The notes under the pieces were generated by a model. That model ran no database searches. It saw only the letters and a program-made list of their open reading frames with translations, and had not been told where the DNA came from. This document shows positions 36,398 to 46,200 of a DNA stretch of 64,000 nucleotides, piece after piece; the stretch's first letter is position 1; each line of letters starts with the position of its first letter. The translations under genes were made by a program, and so were the position numbers. This stretch comes from Lentzea kentuckyensis (GTDB lineage: Bacteria > Actinomycetota > Actinomycetes > Mycobacteriales > Pseudonocardiaceae): NCBI RefSeq assembly GCF_002150765.1, contig NZ_MUYM01000015.1, forward strand, positions 182,777-246,776, given 5' to 3'.

Positions 36398-37327
36398 GTG
36401 GTCGATCTGTTCGCACGGGTGTTGCTCGCGGTGGTGTTCCTCGCGGCGTTCGTGGGCAAAGTGCGTACCAACGAAGGATTTGCGGAGTTCCGGGACTCGG
36501 TCGCGGCCATCGTGCCGCGGTTGCCCGCCCGGCTGGTCGCCTGTGTGGTTCTCGCGGGCGAGGCTGTTGCCGTTGTGCTGCTTGCGGTTCCAGGGACGAG
36601 GCTCGGGTACGCGGCCGCGATCGGGCTGCTCGCGGTGTTCTGCGGCGGGATCCTGCTGGGCATGCAGAGCCGGGAGCCGGTGCGTTGCCGGTGTTTCGGT
36701 GCGGGCGGCGATGTGCTGGGGCCCAAGCATCTTGTTCGCAACGGGGCGTTGATCGCCGTTGCTGTCGCCGGCGCGTTCGTCACGACGCCCGCCTCTTGGG
36801 AGGAACCGTTGACCCTGCTCACGATTGCGGTTGTGCTGCTCGCCGTTGTGGTGGCGTTGCACGTGCTGTTCACGTACGGGCTGGTGGCCAGGGTCCGGGA
36901 ACTGCAGGAGAACTCACGACCGCCGCGCAACACGAACCTGCCGCAACCCGGCATGGTGATCCGTCCGTTCGAGGTCGTCGACACCAACGGGATCGCGTTC
37001 ACCGAGACTGATCTCGACGGGCCGGTGCAGGTCGGGTTCTTCTCGGTGGGGTGCGGCCCGTGCCGGACGCTCACCGACGCGCTGCTGGCCGATCCGCCGA
37101 AGGACCGGTTCGTGTCCATTGTGGACGGAGATCTGAGTGATCCCGACGCGACGGCACGGCTGGCCGAGAAGGTCAGCGGGCTGGGGCGGGTCGTGGTGGT
37201 CGAGACCGACGATCCGGTGTTGTCCGCGTTCGAGGTCATGGCGTTTCCGACGTTGGTGCACACGCACGGCGGTGTGGTCACCGCGGCCGGGATCAAGCTC
37301 GCCGACATGCCGGCGCCGGTGGCATGA
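36398..37327 (+). CDS. MauE-type membrane protein fused to a thioredoxin-like domain
   Basis: 309 residues from GTG 36398 with GGAGG 7 bp upstream. Residues 1-160 form four membrane helices of the MauE/DoxX type, with a C-x-C pair (Cys97, Cys99 in RCRCFG) characteristic of MauE. After a linker, residues 183-309 are a thioredoxin/TlpA-like domain with active site C219-G-P-C222 (VGCGPCRTL). MauE proteins support disulfide formation in a partner protein; the fused thioredoxin domain makes this a plausible dedicated oxidase or isomerase for the six-cysteine peptide encoded just upstream. The stop overlaps the ABC transporter start. Confidence 0.85.
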   Translation: MVDLFARVLLAVVFLAAFVGKVRTNEGFAEFRDSVAAIVPRLPARLVACVVLAGEAVAVVLLAVPGTRLGYAAAIGLLAVFCGGILLGMQSREPVRCRCFGAGGDVLGPKHLVRNGALIAVAVAGAFVTTPASWEEPLTLLTIAVVLLAVVVALHVLFTYGLVARVRELQENSRPPRNTNLPQPGMVIRPFEVVDTNGIAFTETDLDGPVQVGFFSVGCGPCRTLTDALLADPPKDRFVSIVDGDLSDPDATARLAEKVSGLGRVVVVETDDPVLSAFEVMAFPTLVHTHGGVVTAAGIKLADMPAPVA

Positions 37328-39105
37328 TCCGGAACGCCGTGGCGGCGCTGGCGTTGCCGTTCCGGGCGGCGCCGGTGGTCGCCGGTCTCACGCTGGTGTT
37401 GACGGTGCTGGCCGGTGCGGCGCCGGCAAGTGGTGCCTGGCTGACGATGTTGCTGGTCGACGAACTCACGTCGGGCTCGGCGACACCGGGCAGGGCGGCG
37501 TTTCTCGCGGTCGCGTCGGCGCTGGTCGGCGGGCTGGCGATCGCGATGTTGTACCTCTGCGGGTATCTCGGGGAGGTGGTGCGGCAACAGGTCGCGCTCA
37601 CCGTCGAGAGCAGGTTGTTCCGGCGCGTCGCCACGCTGCCGGGGTTGCGGCACATCGAGGATCCCGCGTTCCACGACCGGTTGCGGCTGGCCGAGCAGGC
37701 GGCGCAGGAGGCGCCGGGCACGATCTCGCAGTTCACGCAGGAGTTGGTCCGGTCCGTCGTGCTGCTGGCCAGTTTCACCGGCGCGCTGCTGGTGGTGTGG
37801 CCGCCGATGACGTTGCTGCTGCTCGCGTCGGTGGTGACGGCGGTGTTCGCGCGGCTGGCGACGGCGCGGCGTGAGGCGGCGACCGAGGAAGCGTGGGTGG
37901 CGACGGATCGGCGGCGGCTGTTCTACCGGGCGTTGCTCACGGATGTGCGGGCGGCCAAGGAGATTCGGCTGTTCGGGCTCGGAGAGTTGTTGCACGGCAG
38001 GATGGTCGGCTCGTTGGCGACGGTCAGCGGGGCGCGGCTCACGGCACAGCGCAGGGGCACGGTGGTGCAGAGCGCGCTGGCGTTGCTCGGGGCTGTCGTG
38101 GCCGGGGCCGGCACGGTCGTGGTGGCGCTCAACGTGGCCGCCGGACGGTCGTCGGTCGGTGATCTCGTGTTGTTCCTCGGGGCGGTGGCCGGGGTGCAGA
38201 CCGGCCTGTCCGGCGTGGTGCTGCAACTCGGCGAGGCCGGGCGCGCGGTGCGGTTGTTCGGGCACTACCTCGACGTCATCGGCACCCAGGACGACCTTCC
38301 CCCAGGCACGCGCACACCGTCGCACGGAACGATCGAGCTGCGGGACGTCTGGTTCCGGTACGCGGAGGACGGGCCGTGGGTGTTGCGCGGGGTGAACCTG
38401 ACCATTCCGGCGGGTGCGGCCGTGGGACTGGTCGGGGTCAACGGCGCGGGCAAGAGCACGCTGGTGAAGCTGTTGTGCCGCTTCTACGACCCGCAGCGGG
38501 GCTCGATCACGTGGGACGGCGTGGACGTCCGCGACCTGGACGTGTCGTTGCTGCGGGCACGGATCGGCGTGGTGTTCCAGGAGTTCATGGCCTACGACCT
38601 GACCGCGGCGGAGAACATCGGCATCGGGCAGACGCGCGACCTGGGCAACCGGGCGCGGGTCGTCGCCGCGGCCGAGACCGCGCGCATCGCCGACACCATC
38701 AACGCCCTGCCGGACGGGTTCGACACCGTGTTGTCGCGGACACACGCCGACGAGGAACGGACGGGCGTCACGTTGTCCGGCGGGCAGTGGCAGCGGGTGG
38801 CCCTGGCGCGGTGCCTGATGCGCACCGACGCCGAGTTGATGATCCTCGACGAGCCGACGTCCGGGCTGGACGCCGAAGGGGAACAACGGGTCCACGACAC
38901 GCTGCGGCGGCACGCGGAGGGCAGGACCCGGCTGCTGATCTCCCACCGGATGGCGGCGCTGCGAGGTGCCGATCTCATCGTGACGCTGGCCGGCGGGCGG
39001 ATCGCCGAGCAGGGCAGCCACGACGAGCTGATGGACGCCGGCGGCGAGTACGCGCGCCTGTTCCGGTTGCAGGCGGGCGGCTACCAGGATGCGAGGGTCA
39101 GCTGA
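37324..39105 (+). CDS. ABC exporter (fused membrane and ATPase domains)
   Basis: 593 residues: a type IV exporter membrane domain with about six helices (residues 1-310), then an ATPase with Walker A GVNGAGKST (371-379), signature LSGGQ (484-488) and Walker B LMILDEP (505-511). No C39 peptidase domain is present, so leader removal must be done by another enzyme, fitting the S26 peptidase gene that follows with a one-base overlap (TGATG). The protein would act as a homodimer. Best candidate exporter of the peptide at 36180. Confidence 0.88.
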   Translation: MIRNAVAALALPFRAAPVVAGLTLVLTVLAGAAPASGAWLTMLLVDELTSGSATPGRAAFLAVASALVGGLAIAMLYLCGYLGEVVRQQVALTVESRLFRRVATLPGLRHIEDPAFHDRLRLAEQAAQEAPGTISQFTQELVRSVVLLASFTGALLVVWPPMTLLLLASVVTAVFARLATARREAATEEAWVATDRRRLFYRALLTDVRAAKEIRLFGLGELLHGRMVGSLATVSGARLTAQRRGTVVQSALALLGAVVAGAGTVVVALNVAAGRSSVGDLVLFLGAVAGVQTGLSGVVLQLGEAGRAVRLFGHYLDVIGTQDDLPPGTRTPSHGTIELRDVWFRYAEDGPWVLRGVNLTIPAGAAVGLVGVNGAGKSTLVKLLCRFYDPQRGSITWDGVDVRDLDVSLLRARIGVVFQEFMAYDLTAAENIGIGQTRDLGNRARVVAAAETARIADTINALPDGFDTVLSRTHADEERTGVTLSGGQWQRVALARCLMRTDAELMILDEPTSGLDAEGEQRVHDTLRRHAEGRTRLLISHRMAALRGADLIVTLAGGRIAEQGSHDELMDAGGEYARLFRLQAGGYQDARVS

Positions 39106-39437
39106 TGTGGATCAGGGTCACGGTGCGCGGCAACAGCATGTCGCCGACGTTGCACGACGGCCAGAAGCTGGTGGCCCGCATGCGCCTGCGGGCACCGCGC
39201 CGCCGTGAGGTGATCGTGTTCCGGGTGCCGGACCCCGAACTACCTCATCGGATCAAGAGGGTGGCGGCCGTCGCCGGGGATCCGCTGCCGGACTGGCTCG
39301 CCCCGACGTTGCCCGGCGTCGTGCTGGTGCCGGCCGGATTCGTCGCGGTGGTGGGGGACAACCCGCGTTCACAGGACTCCCGTCAGCTTGGCCTGATCGA
39401 CTGCCGAGACATCGTCGGCACGGTTCGTGCTGGTTGA
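39105..39437 (+). CDS. S26-family signal peptidase lacking a membrane anchor
   Basis: 110 residues. The catalytic Ser-Lys dyad is visible: Ser11 in VRGNSMSPTL and Lys51 in HRIKRVAAVAGD; the last conserved box GDNPRSQDSRQLG is also there. Ordinary bacterial signal peptidases have one or two N-terminal membrane helices, but here the catalytic serine is at residue 11 and no hydrophobic anchor exists, nor is there room upstream. It may act in the cytoplasm or bind the exporter. Likely to cut the A-G-A site of the peptide precursor. The 3' end overlaps a convergent HTH gene by 69 bp. Confidence 0.85.
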   Translation: MWIRVTVRGNSMSPTLHDGQKLVARMRLRAPRRREVIVFRVPDPELPHRIKRVAAVAGDPLPDWLAPTLPGVVLVPAGFVAVVGDNPRSQDSRQLGLIDCRDIVGTVRAG

Positions 39438-39671
39438 GTTGCGCCTGCACGCTGCCACCCAGCGCAAACGCCAGCGCACGGTGTCCCCGCCGCAGGCCTT
39501 CGCGATGGCCAGCACCGTGTCGAGCTTGGGAAAACGGCGACCGGTCAACGCGTCGTGCAACGTGCTGCGGGCACACCCGGTGCGGCGTGCCAGTTCGCGA
39601 TAGGACATGCCGACCAGCAGACGCAACTCGTCCAGGTCGACGCCGAGCTCTGTCCTGCACCCTGTGGTCAT
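39369..39671 (-). CDS. Small helix-turn-helix protein
   Basis: 100 residues, with a Cro/C1-like HTH at about residues 12-66 (LRLLVGMSYRELARRTGCAR, then STLHDALTGRRFPKLDTV). This HTH type often occurs at the N-terminus of actinobacterial NB-ARC or NACHT regulators; here it stands alone. It converges on the peptidase gene with a 69-bp overlap, so their transcripts are antisense to one another. It is a candidate regulator of the peptide operon or of the NACHT operon that starts 314 bp away. Confidence 0.7.
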   Translation of the reverse strand: MTTGCRTELGVDLDELRLLVGMSYRELARRTGCARSTLHDALTGRRFPKLDTVLAIAKACGGDTVRWRLRWVAACRRNSTSTNRADDVSAVDQAKLTGVL

Positions 39672-39984
39672 TCAGCCTCCCCGTGTCGTCGGTCCTCCGT
39701 TCCTCTCCTCTTCAGCCCACTGCATGGTTACCGGAGCGAGACCAAGTTCGCCACCATGCTCCGAGCGACTGGGCCCCGGCCTGAACCACGTGGCGTTCGC
39801 GCACCTCGGCCCGTCGACCGGCCTGCTCGTCGAGCTGGTGGACCTCGGCAAGCGCGCTTGAGTTTCGACGGGTGGTTGCTGTCGCTGCGGCGATGGCGAC
39901 CACCTGTTGAACTCATGGGCAATTCGTATGTGTGTTGCGACATTCAGGTGATCGTTTTCGGCAAACGCATCCTGGTGCGGAATC
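39672..39984. other. Divergent intergenic region upstream of the NACHT operon
   Basis: 313 bp. It should contain the promoters of the HTH gene and of the NACHT operon. Apart from a possible gene remnant at 39781-39861, I see no coding sequence. The part from 39900 to 39984 is A/T-richer than average, suggesting the NACHT promoter. Confidence 0.45.
39781..39861 (+). pseudogene. Possible remnant of a glyoxalase/VOC-fold gene
   Basis: The frame reads LNHVAF followed directly by AHLGPSTGLLVELVD and a stop. It looks like the first (HHVAF) and last (HP-STGG-LVELV) strands of a methylmalonyl-CoA epimerase-like VOC protein brought together, with the 100 or so residues normally between them missing. 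Too short to fold. Could be chance in high-GC DNA. Confidence 0.3.
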
Positions 39985-42900
39985 ATGTCGCGGATGCGTT
40001 CTGAGTTCAGCTACCGCGAAGCAGCCGAACTGTTCGGTAGCGACTGCGGTCTCAGCGCGCTGATCGACCGGGTTTCCGCGTCAGGCGTCCCTGTCCTGTG
40101 CGGCCTCGAACTGCTCGCCGCCCACACCGAGATCAGCGTTGCGGGGGAACGGCTGATCCTCGACCTTCCGAGGCGACTCGCGGGACTCCGGCGGATCGAC
40201 CGGACCAGGTTGCTGGTGGCGGCCCACAGCGTCATCGTGACCACTGCCTTCTTCCAGGCTCTTGGCGAGATGTCTCTCCCGGTCAACGTCGACAAGCTGA
40301 GGCTGACCAAGTCCGACCAGGCGCTGATCCTGCTGGCGGAGCGCATGGGCCCCACCGCCAACCAGAATCTGCTGGACATCTTGAGCTCACGGCCGGTGAC
40401 TCCTCGAGCTGACATGCGCGCCGATGCGCTGTTCGGCTATTGGGAAAGCCAGTACAGCGTGTATGAGGTGTGTCTCCGCCAATTTCTCCGGTCGCTGGCC
40501 GCGTGGGAGCGACTGAGCGAGTTGCGGAAGGCGAAGTTCACCGAAGAAGCCTCCGAGAAACTACCGCGTCGCGCTCGTGCGCGATACCAGCGTCTGTACA
40601 AGGACCTTGCCCGCGGTTGTCCGGAATTCTCGGTGTGGTCGACCGCGGACGAGTCTCCCGTTGTCCGGTCGAGCCTGGGCGGGCTGCGTGCCACGTTGAC
40701 GACCATGACGTCGGGGGAGTCTCCGGACTCGCGCAGGGAAGGGCTGGCGAGGACGTACGACGCGGCGCTGGACCGGCCGCTGGTCGAGACCGGAGACCTG
40801 CCGCGCGATCTCGTCGTGCCGCGGTTGCGCGAGGCGTACGTCGCATCCCTGTACAAGGTGCAGAGGGTCGCAAAAGACGACGACATCAGCCTCGACTCGT
40901 GGTGGTGCGACGTCCCGCTACGAGGTGACATCCAGGACTACCTGGCCGGCTACTTCACGTCCGCGCAGGCCGTGGTCGCTCCGCTGGTCGTGCTGGGGCA
41001 ACCGGGTTCCGGCAAGTCGGTGCTCACCAAGATGCTCGCCGCGTTGCTGCCGCCGAGCGACTTCCTCCCCGTCCGAGTCGTGCTGCGCGACGTCAAGGCG
41101 GAGGCGGATCTGCAGGAACAGATCGAGTACGCGATCAAGGACGCGACCGGGGAACGACTCGAGTGGGTCGAACTCGCGCGGTCGGCGGGCAAAGCCGTTC
41201 CCGTGGTCATGCTCGACGGGTTCGACGAGCTCCTCCAAGCCACCGGCGTGAGCAGGTCCGACTACCTCATGAAGATCCGCGACTTCCAGCGCAGGGAACT
41301 CGACCAGGGCCGGGCCGTCGTCGTCGTGGTCACCAGCCGCACCGCGGTGGCGAACCGCGCCCGTCTGCCCGCAGACACGATGGCACTGCGCCTGGAACCG
41401 TTCGGAGACGCGCAGATCACCAGCTGGCTCGAAGTCTGGAACAAAGCGAACGCCGAGTACTTCGGCAAGAAGAAGATCCAGGAGCTGGAACCGGCGCGGG
41501 TGCTGCGGAACAAGGCACACAGAGCGTTGGCAGGGCAGCCGTTGCTGCTGTTCATGCTGGCGCTGTTCGACCTCGACGGAAACGCGCTGGGGTCGTCCGA
41601 GAAGCAGGAACTCGGCCGGGCCGAGCTGTACGAGGCGTTGCTCCGCAGGTTCGCGCGCCGGGAGGTGGTCAAGACAGGTGCACACCTGCCGGACGACGCG
41701 ATCGACCGACAAGTCGAGCAGGAGCTGGTGCGCCTTTCGGTCGTGGCCTTCGCGATGTTCAACCGCGGCGCGCAGTGGGTCACCGAGGACGACCTGAACC
41801 AGGATCTCGGTGGGTTGTTCGGCGACAAGACCACGCACGCTGAAGCGGACATGCGCGCACGTCTCACCGCCGCACAGCTCGTGCTTGGCCGATTCTTCTT
41901 CGTGCATCAGGCATTTGCCACTCGCGACGACACCACGTTGCACACCTACGAGTTCCTGCACGCGACGTTCGGTGAGTACCTGGTGGCACGGTTCGTGCAC
42001 CGAGTGCTCGTGAAGATGGTCCAGGAGGACCTGGTGTCGTCCGGGGCGCTGCTCGGGGCGTCCGACACCAACGACGGACTGTTGCACGCGCTGCTGTCCT
42101 TCTCGCCGTTGACAACGCGCGGAGCGGTGCTCGGGTTCTTCAGCGAGCTCGCCACCGACTTCGGCGGGCACACCCCGCGAGAGTTGCTCGTCAGGCTGCT
42201 CGCCGCGGCGCAGTACCCGCGCTCGAACGCCAGCTACCCGCGCTACGAGCCGCGGCCGATGACGTTGTGCGGACGGATCGCCGCGTACAGCGTGAACCTC
42301 GTACTGCTGCTGGTCGTCATCGAGGGCCAGCTTCGGTCGGAGGACGTCGCCGACTGGACCGGGCTCACCTACCTGTGGCGTTCGCAGCTCAACCCAGAGG
42401 AGTGGACCAGCCTCGTGACCACGCTCGGGATCAGTCGAACCGGCCCCGGCGCGCATTTCCTCGTTGGGTTGGACGGGATGGAACTCGGTCCGGACAGCCT
42501 GGACTGGTCGCTCGCGGGACAGCTCCTTCCGGACGGTGTCCACGCCGTCGGGGAAAGCATGTTCCACGGTTCGTCGTCCCAGGACGTGCTGACGCACGCG
42601 TTGCTGCCGGTGGTGACGTCGATGAACCTCGCCGTCTCGTCGACCACGTCCGTCGATGACGGCCTCGCCTCGCCGGCCCACCTCCTGCTGCGCGCGTGGA
42701 CGGCGGCAGAGCGCGACCTCGACAAGCGGACCGCCGCGTATCGCGCGTGTCTGTCCGCTGGCCGCGTGGAAAGGCTTTACTGGGTGTTGTTGCTGGAGAT
42801 GGCTTCTCGGGACCAGGACGTGCCGAGCGAGGTGCTCCGCGACCTGTTGGAGAAAGGTGTCTCCGAAGGTGTTCCGGTAGGATCGCTGCTCGACATCGCG

Positions 42901-43200
42901 TTGTTGCTGTTGCAGCGCAACGAGTACGAGCTGGTGGCATTCGGAGCGATCGACCAGGTGCTCGCCGACTGGGACGAAAGCCTTGCGCTGCCCGCGACGC
43001 GGACACTCGCGCGGCTGATCGAACTGGGCCTCGAACGCGAAGCCCGCACCAAGGTGCGTCGGTTCGTCAACGCGGTGGCGTTCCTCAACGCGCAGGTCGA
43101 TCTCGCCGAGATCGCCGAGGCGGATCGGGGGCTCTACCGCAGGCTCGAACTGGCGATGGAGTCGATCGGACTCGCCCAGAACGTGCGGTGGCCCGCCTAG
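39985..43200 (+). CDS. NACHT-type STAND NTPase (first of a pair)
   Basis: 1071 residues. The N-terminal 310 residues are helical with no known enzyme domain, as in bacterial NACHT N-terminal helical modules. The NACHT NTPase follows, with Walker A GQPGSGKSV (338-346) and Walker B VVMLDGFDELLQ (406-417, acidic pair typical of NACHT), then RTAVANRARLP and the winged-helix part ending HTYEFLHATFGEYLVARFV. The last 400 residues are helical sensor-like sequence. Bacterial NACHT proteins are known anti-phage sensors. Start ATG 39985 (a second ATG is three codons on). It is followed 31 bp later by a paralogue. Confidence 0.87.
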   Translation: MSRMRSEFSYREAAELFGSDCGLSALIDRVSASGVPVLCGLELLAAHTEISVAGERLILDLPRRLAGLRRIDRTRLLVAAHSVIVTTAFFQALGEMSLPVNVDKLRLTKSDQALILLAERMGPTANQNLLDILSSRPVTPRADMRADALFGYWESQYSVYEVCLRQFLRSLAAWERLSELRKAKFTEEASEKLPRRARARYQRLYKDLARGCPEFSVWSTADESPVVRSSLGGLRATLTTMTSGESPDSRREGLARTYDAALDRPLVETGDLPRDLVVPRLREAYVASLYKVQRVAKDDDISLDSWWCDVPLRGDIQDYLAGYFTSAQAVVAPLVVLGQPGSGKSVLTKMLAALLPPSDFLPVRVVLRDVKAEADLQEQIEYAIKDATGERLEWVELARSAGKAVPVVMLDGFDELLQATGVSRSDYLMKIRDFQRRELDQGRAVVVVVTSRTAVANRARLPADTMALRLEPFGDAQITSWLEVWNKANAEYFGKKKIQELEPARVLRNKAHRALAGQPLLLFMLALFDLDGNALGSSEKQELGRAELYEALLRRFARREVVKTGAHLPDDAIDRQVEQELVRLSVVAFAMFNRGAQWVTEDDLNQDLGGLFGDKTTHAEADMRARLTAAQLVLGRFFFVHQAFATRDDTTLHTYEFLHATFGEYLVARFVHRVLVKMVQEDLVSSGALLGASDTNDGLLHALLSFSPLTTRGAVLGFFSELATDFGGHTPRELLVRLLAAAQYPRSNASYPRYEPRPMTLCGRIAAYSVNLVLLLVVIEGQLRSEDVADWTGLTYLWRSQLNPEEWTSLVTTLGISRTGPGAHFLVGLDGMELGPDSLDWSLAGQLLPDGVHAVGESMFHGSSSQDVLTHALLPVVTSMNLAVSSTTSVDDGLASPAHLLLRAWTAAERDLDKRTAAYRACLSAGRVERLYWVLLLEMASRDQDVPSEVLRDLLEKGVSEGVPVGSLLDIALLLLQRNEYELVAFGAIDQVLADWDESLALPATRTLARLIELGLEREARTKVRRFVNAVAFLNAQVDLAEIAEADRGLYRRLELAMESIGLAQNVRWPA

Positions 43201-43231
43201 GGCGTCCGGGCGGAGCGGAAGGAACATTTCG

Positions 43232-46200
43232 TTGAGATCAAACCAGGTCCTGACCTTCCGGGGCGCTGTCCGGCTGCTCGGGCAGACCGAGGAGCCGATC
43301 CTCAGGGAGCTGGACGAGCTGCTCGGCGGCCTGATCTCCGGCGTCATGCCGATCAACGAGTTCGCCGCAGCCTGGGCGATAGTTCGCCCGAGGAGCAACG
43401 CCGCGCGATTGTTGCGCGGTCTGGTGAACGGTGCCGCGAAACGGATCGCGTCAGCCGGCGGTGTCGAACGGTACGAGCTGATCGCCGCCGCGCACACCGT
43501 GATCGTGGTCGCCTCCTCGTTCGAGGCGTACCAGAAAGTGGTCGGCAAGGCGGTGGGCCAGATTCTGGCGCTGAGCAGGCAGGAGACCGAGGCCCTGGCG
43601 GCCGGTGGTCCGAAGAAGGGCGCGGATCTCCTGATCACCGCGTTGACGGTGAGGGAGTGCCCCTTGCCGCAGGCGCACGAAGGGCTCCTCGACCAGAGCA
43701 CGCTCTCGGACTGTCAGGATGAGCTGTTCGCTTTGACACACACCTTCGTCCGGAACCTCGACGCTTGGCAGCGTTCGGCGAACAAGGCCAATCGCCCCAA
43801 GGACTTCACGCCCAGAACGACCGCCGCGGCGGCTCGCGTCTACCACGACTGGTTCCTCGACCTGGCCGACGAGGTCCCGGAGTTCTTCGTGTGGTCGGCT
43901 TCGGCCGGTCAGGGCAACGACCGGGCCGGCGCGCAGGTCACCCACGGCGAGCTGGCCGCGGCGTTGCGGGCCGAACGGGAGTCGCTCGGGCGGCTGGAAG
44001 AGGTCCTCACCCACCTGTCGACCGCGTTCCGCAGCCAGCCGGAGCGCAACCGGACGATCGTCGCCGACGCCAACCGTGCCGTGCTCGCCGAGACCATCGT
44101 GCCGGGCGGAGCCGTCGACCAGTTCCCCGACGTGGTCTTTCCCACCGTCGAGCGGATCTACCAGAGCCCGGTGTTCCGGGTGGCGATGGCGGGCGGTGGT
44201 GCGCCGGGCGACGAGAACTGGTGGCAGACGAAACCGGAGCGGGAGAGCCTGGACCTGTTCTTCGCCTCGTTCCTGGCATCGCCGGAGAGCGTGTCCACAC
44301 CGTTGCTGTTGCTGGGGCATCCCGGTGCGGGAAAGTCGATGCTCACCAAGGTGCTGGCGGCCAGGTTGCCTGCCTCCGCTTACACGGCCGTGCGGGTGCC
44401 ACTGCGGCGCGTCGATGCGGAAGCACCTGTGTACGAACAGATTCAGCAGGCGCTCGACCTCGTGACGAACCGGCGGGTCAAGTGGGCGGATCTGGCGGAT
44501 GAAGGTGACACGACCAGAGTCGTCTTCCTCGACGGTCTCGACGAGCTGCTGCAGGCGTCCACTCACAGTCGTACGTCCTATCTGCAGCAGGTCGCGGAGT
44601 TCCAGCGTCAGGAGATGTACCAGCGACGGCCGGTCGCGTTCGTGGTCACGTCGCGGACGGTGGTGGCGGAACGGGTTCGCATCGCTCACGACACTCCCGT
44701 GGTGAAGCTGGAGGAGTTCACCGACGCGCAGATCGGTGGCTGGCTCAGGATCTGGCGCGACCACAACCACGAGAACATCAAGAAGCGCCGGGTCGGAGAA
44801 GTCGCGCTGACCGTGGCGTTGAAGCATCGCGCGCTCGCGTGCCAGCCCCTTCTGCTGATGATGCTGGCGATCTACGCGGCCGACCCGAAAGCTCCGAAGC
44901 TGGGTACGAAACTGTCGAACGCGGTCTTCTACAACAGGATCCTGGACAGCTTCGTCCGGCGTGAGGTCGAGAAGGAGGACCAGGCCAGGGGCGCCGCCGA
45001 CGAGATCTCGGAACTGGTCGAGGACCAGCTGTGGCGGCTCGGCATCGCCGGTTTCGCGATGTTCAACAGGGACCGCCAGGACATCACCGATCACGAGCTC
45101 GGCCTCGACATCCTCGCGCTCACCAGCAGTCCCGACGTGAAACCGACGCACATCCGCCCGGCGAAGGTGGGGCAGGAGACGATCGGGAAGTTCTTCTTCG
45201 TCTACACCGCCGAAGCGGATGGTCACCGCGAACAGGACGTCCAACGCGCGTACGAGTTCCTGCACGCCACGTTCGGCGAGTACCTCGTGGCGCACTACAG
45301 CGTGAAGGTCCTGAGCGAGGTGGCGGACCACTCGCGGCAGGCCCGGCGTGGTGGCCGGGAGTACGACGACGACCTGCTCTTCGCCCTGCTCTCCCATCAG
45401 AGCCTGGCGACCCGCCGATCCACGCTGAACTTCGTGGTCGACTTGTTCGCACGCTTTCCCGACAGTTCGAAGCAGTCGTGCGCGCACGCCCTGGTGACGT
45501 TGTTCCAGCACTACCGGAACCGGGCCAGCACACCCTCGTACGACACCTATCAGCCGCTTCCCGCGGACCACGTGCGCAAGCTCGCCGCGTACTCGTCCAA
45601 CATCGTCCTGATGCTGACGCTGCTCAATCCACATGAAGGGGTGGATCTGGAGGCGCTGGCACCGTCAGGACAGGCCGATCGGCGGTGGTGGGCTTCGACG
45701 GTCGAGCTCTGGCGATCCGGGTTGGAGCAGAGCGGCTGGGAGTCGCTGTGCCGTGCCCTGGACGTGAACGAGTCCGGACGGGTCGTGCCGCGCGTCCGCC
45801 CGTTGCTCTCCGGCGGGCTGGAGATCGGGTTTCAGCAGCTGCGCCTGAACGATCGCGACCTTGCGCGGTACCAGTGGGGAATGGCCGCCGAGGGCTGGGC
45901 CAACGTTCCTGGCACCGGATCGGTCCACTCGGACCTGCTGGCGGGGTTGATCTACGAGTTGCACGAGGACAATCGTGTGTCGTTCGCGGCGCGGGAGATG
46001 TTCGTGGCCGCGGTGTCCGGTTTAGGGGGTGATGACGGCGATTACCTGACCGATCCGAGGTTGGCGTCGTACCTCTGCGATTTTCTCGCCAAGCGCGGTG
46101 CGGAACTGGAGTACAAGGAGGTCCGCGCGCTGGCGACCTTGGCCGTCCGGCACGCGGCGCCGGGTCAGGACCTGTCCGGGCTCGCCCCCGCGGTCGCGGC

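Noticed and set aside
36295..39021. 908-codon minus-strand frame opposite the MauE-Trx and ABC genes
   Set aside because: Low-complexity Arg/His/Gln-rich sequence; the plus strand carries full Walker and CxxC motifs.
40918..43701. 927-codon minus-strand frame opposite the first NACHT gene
   Set aside because: Shadow of the NACHT coding frame, no domain and skewed composition.
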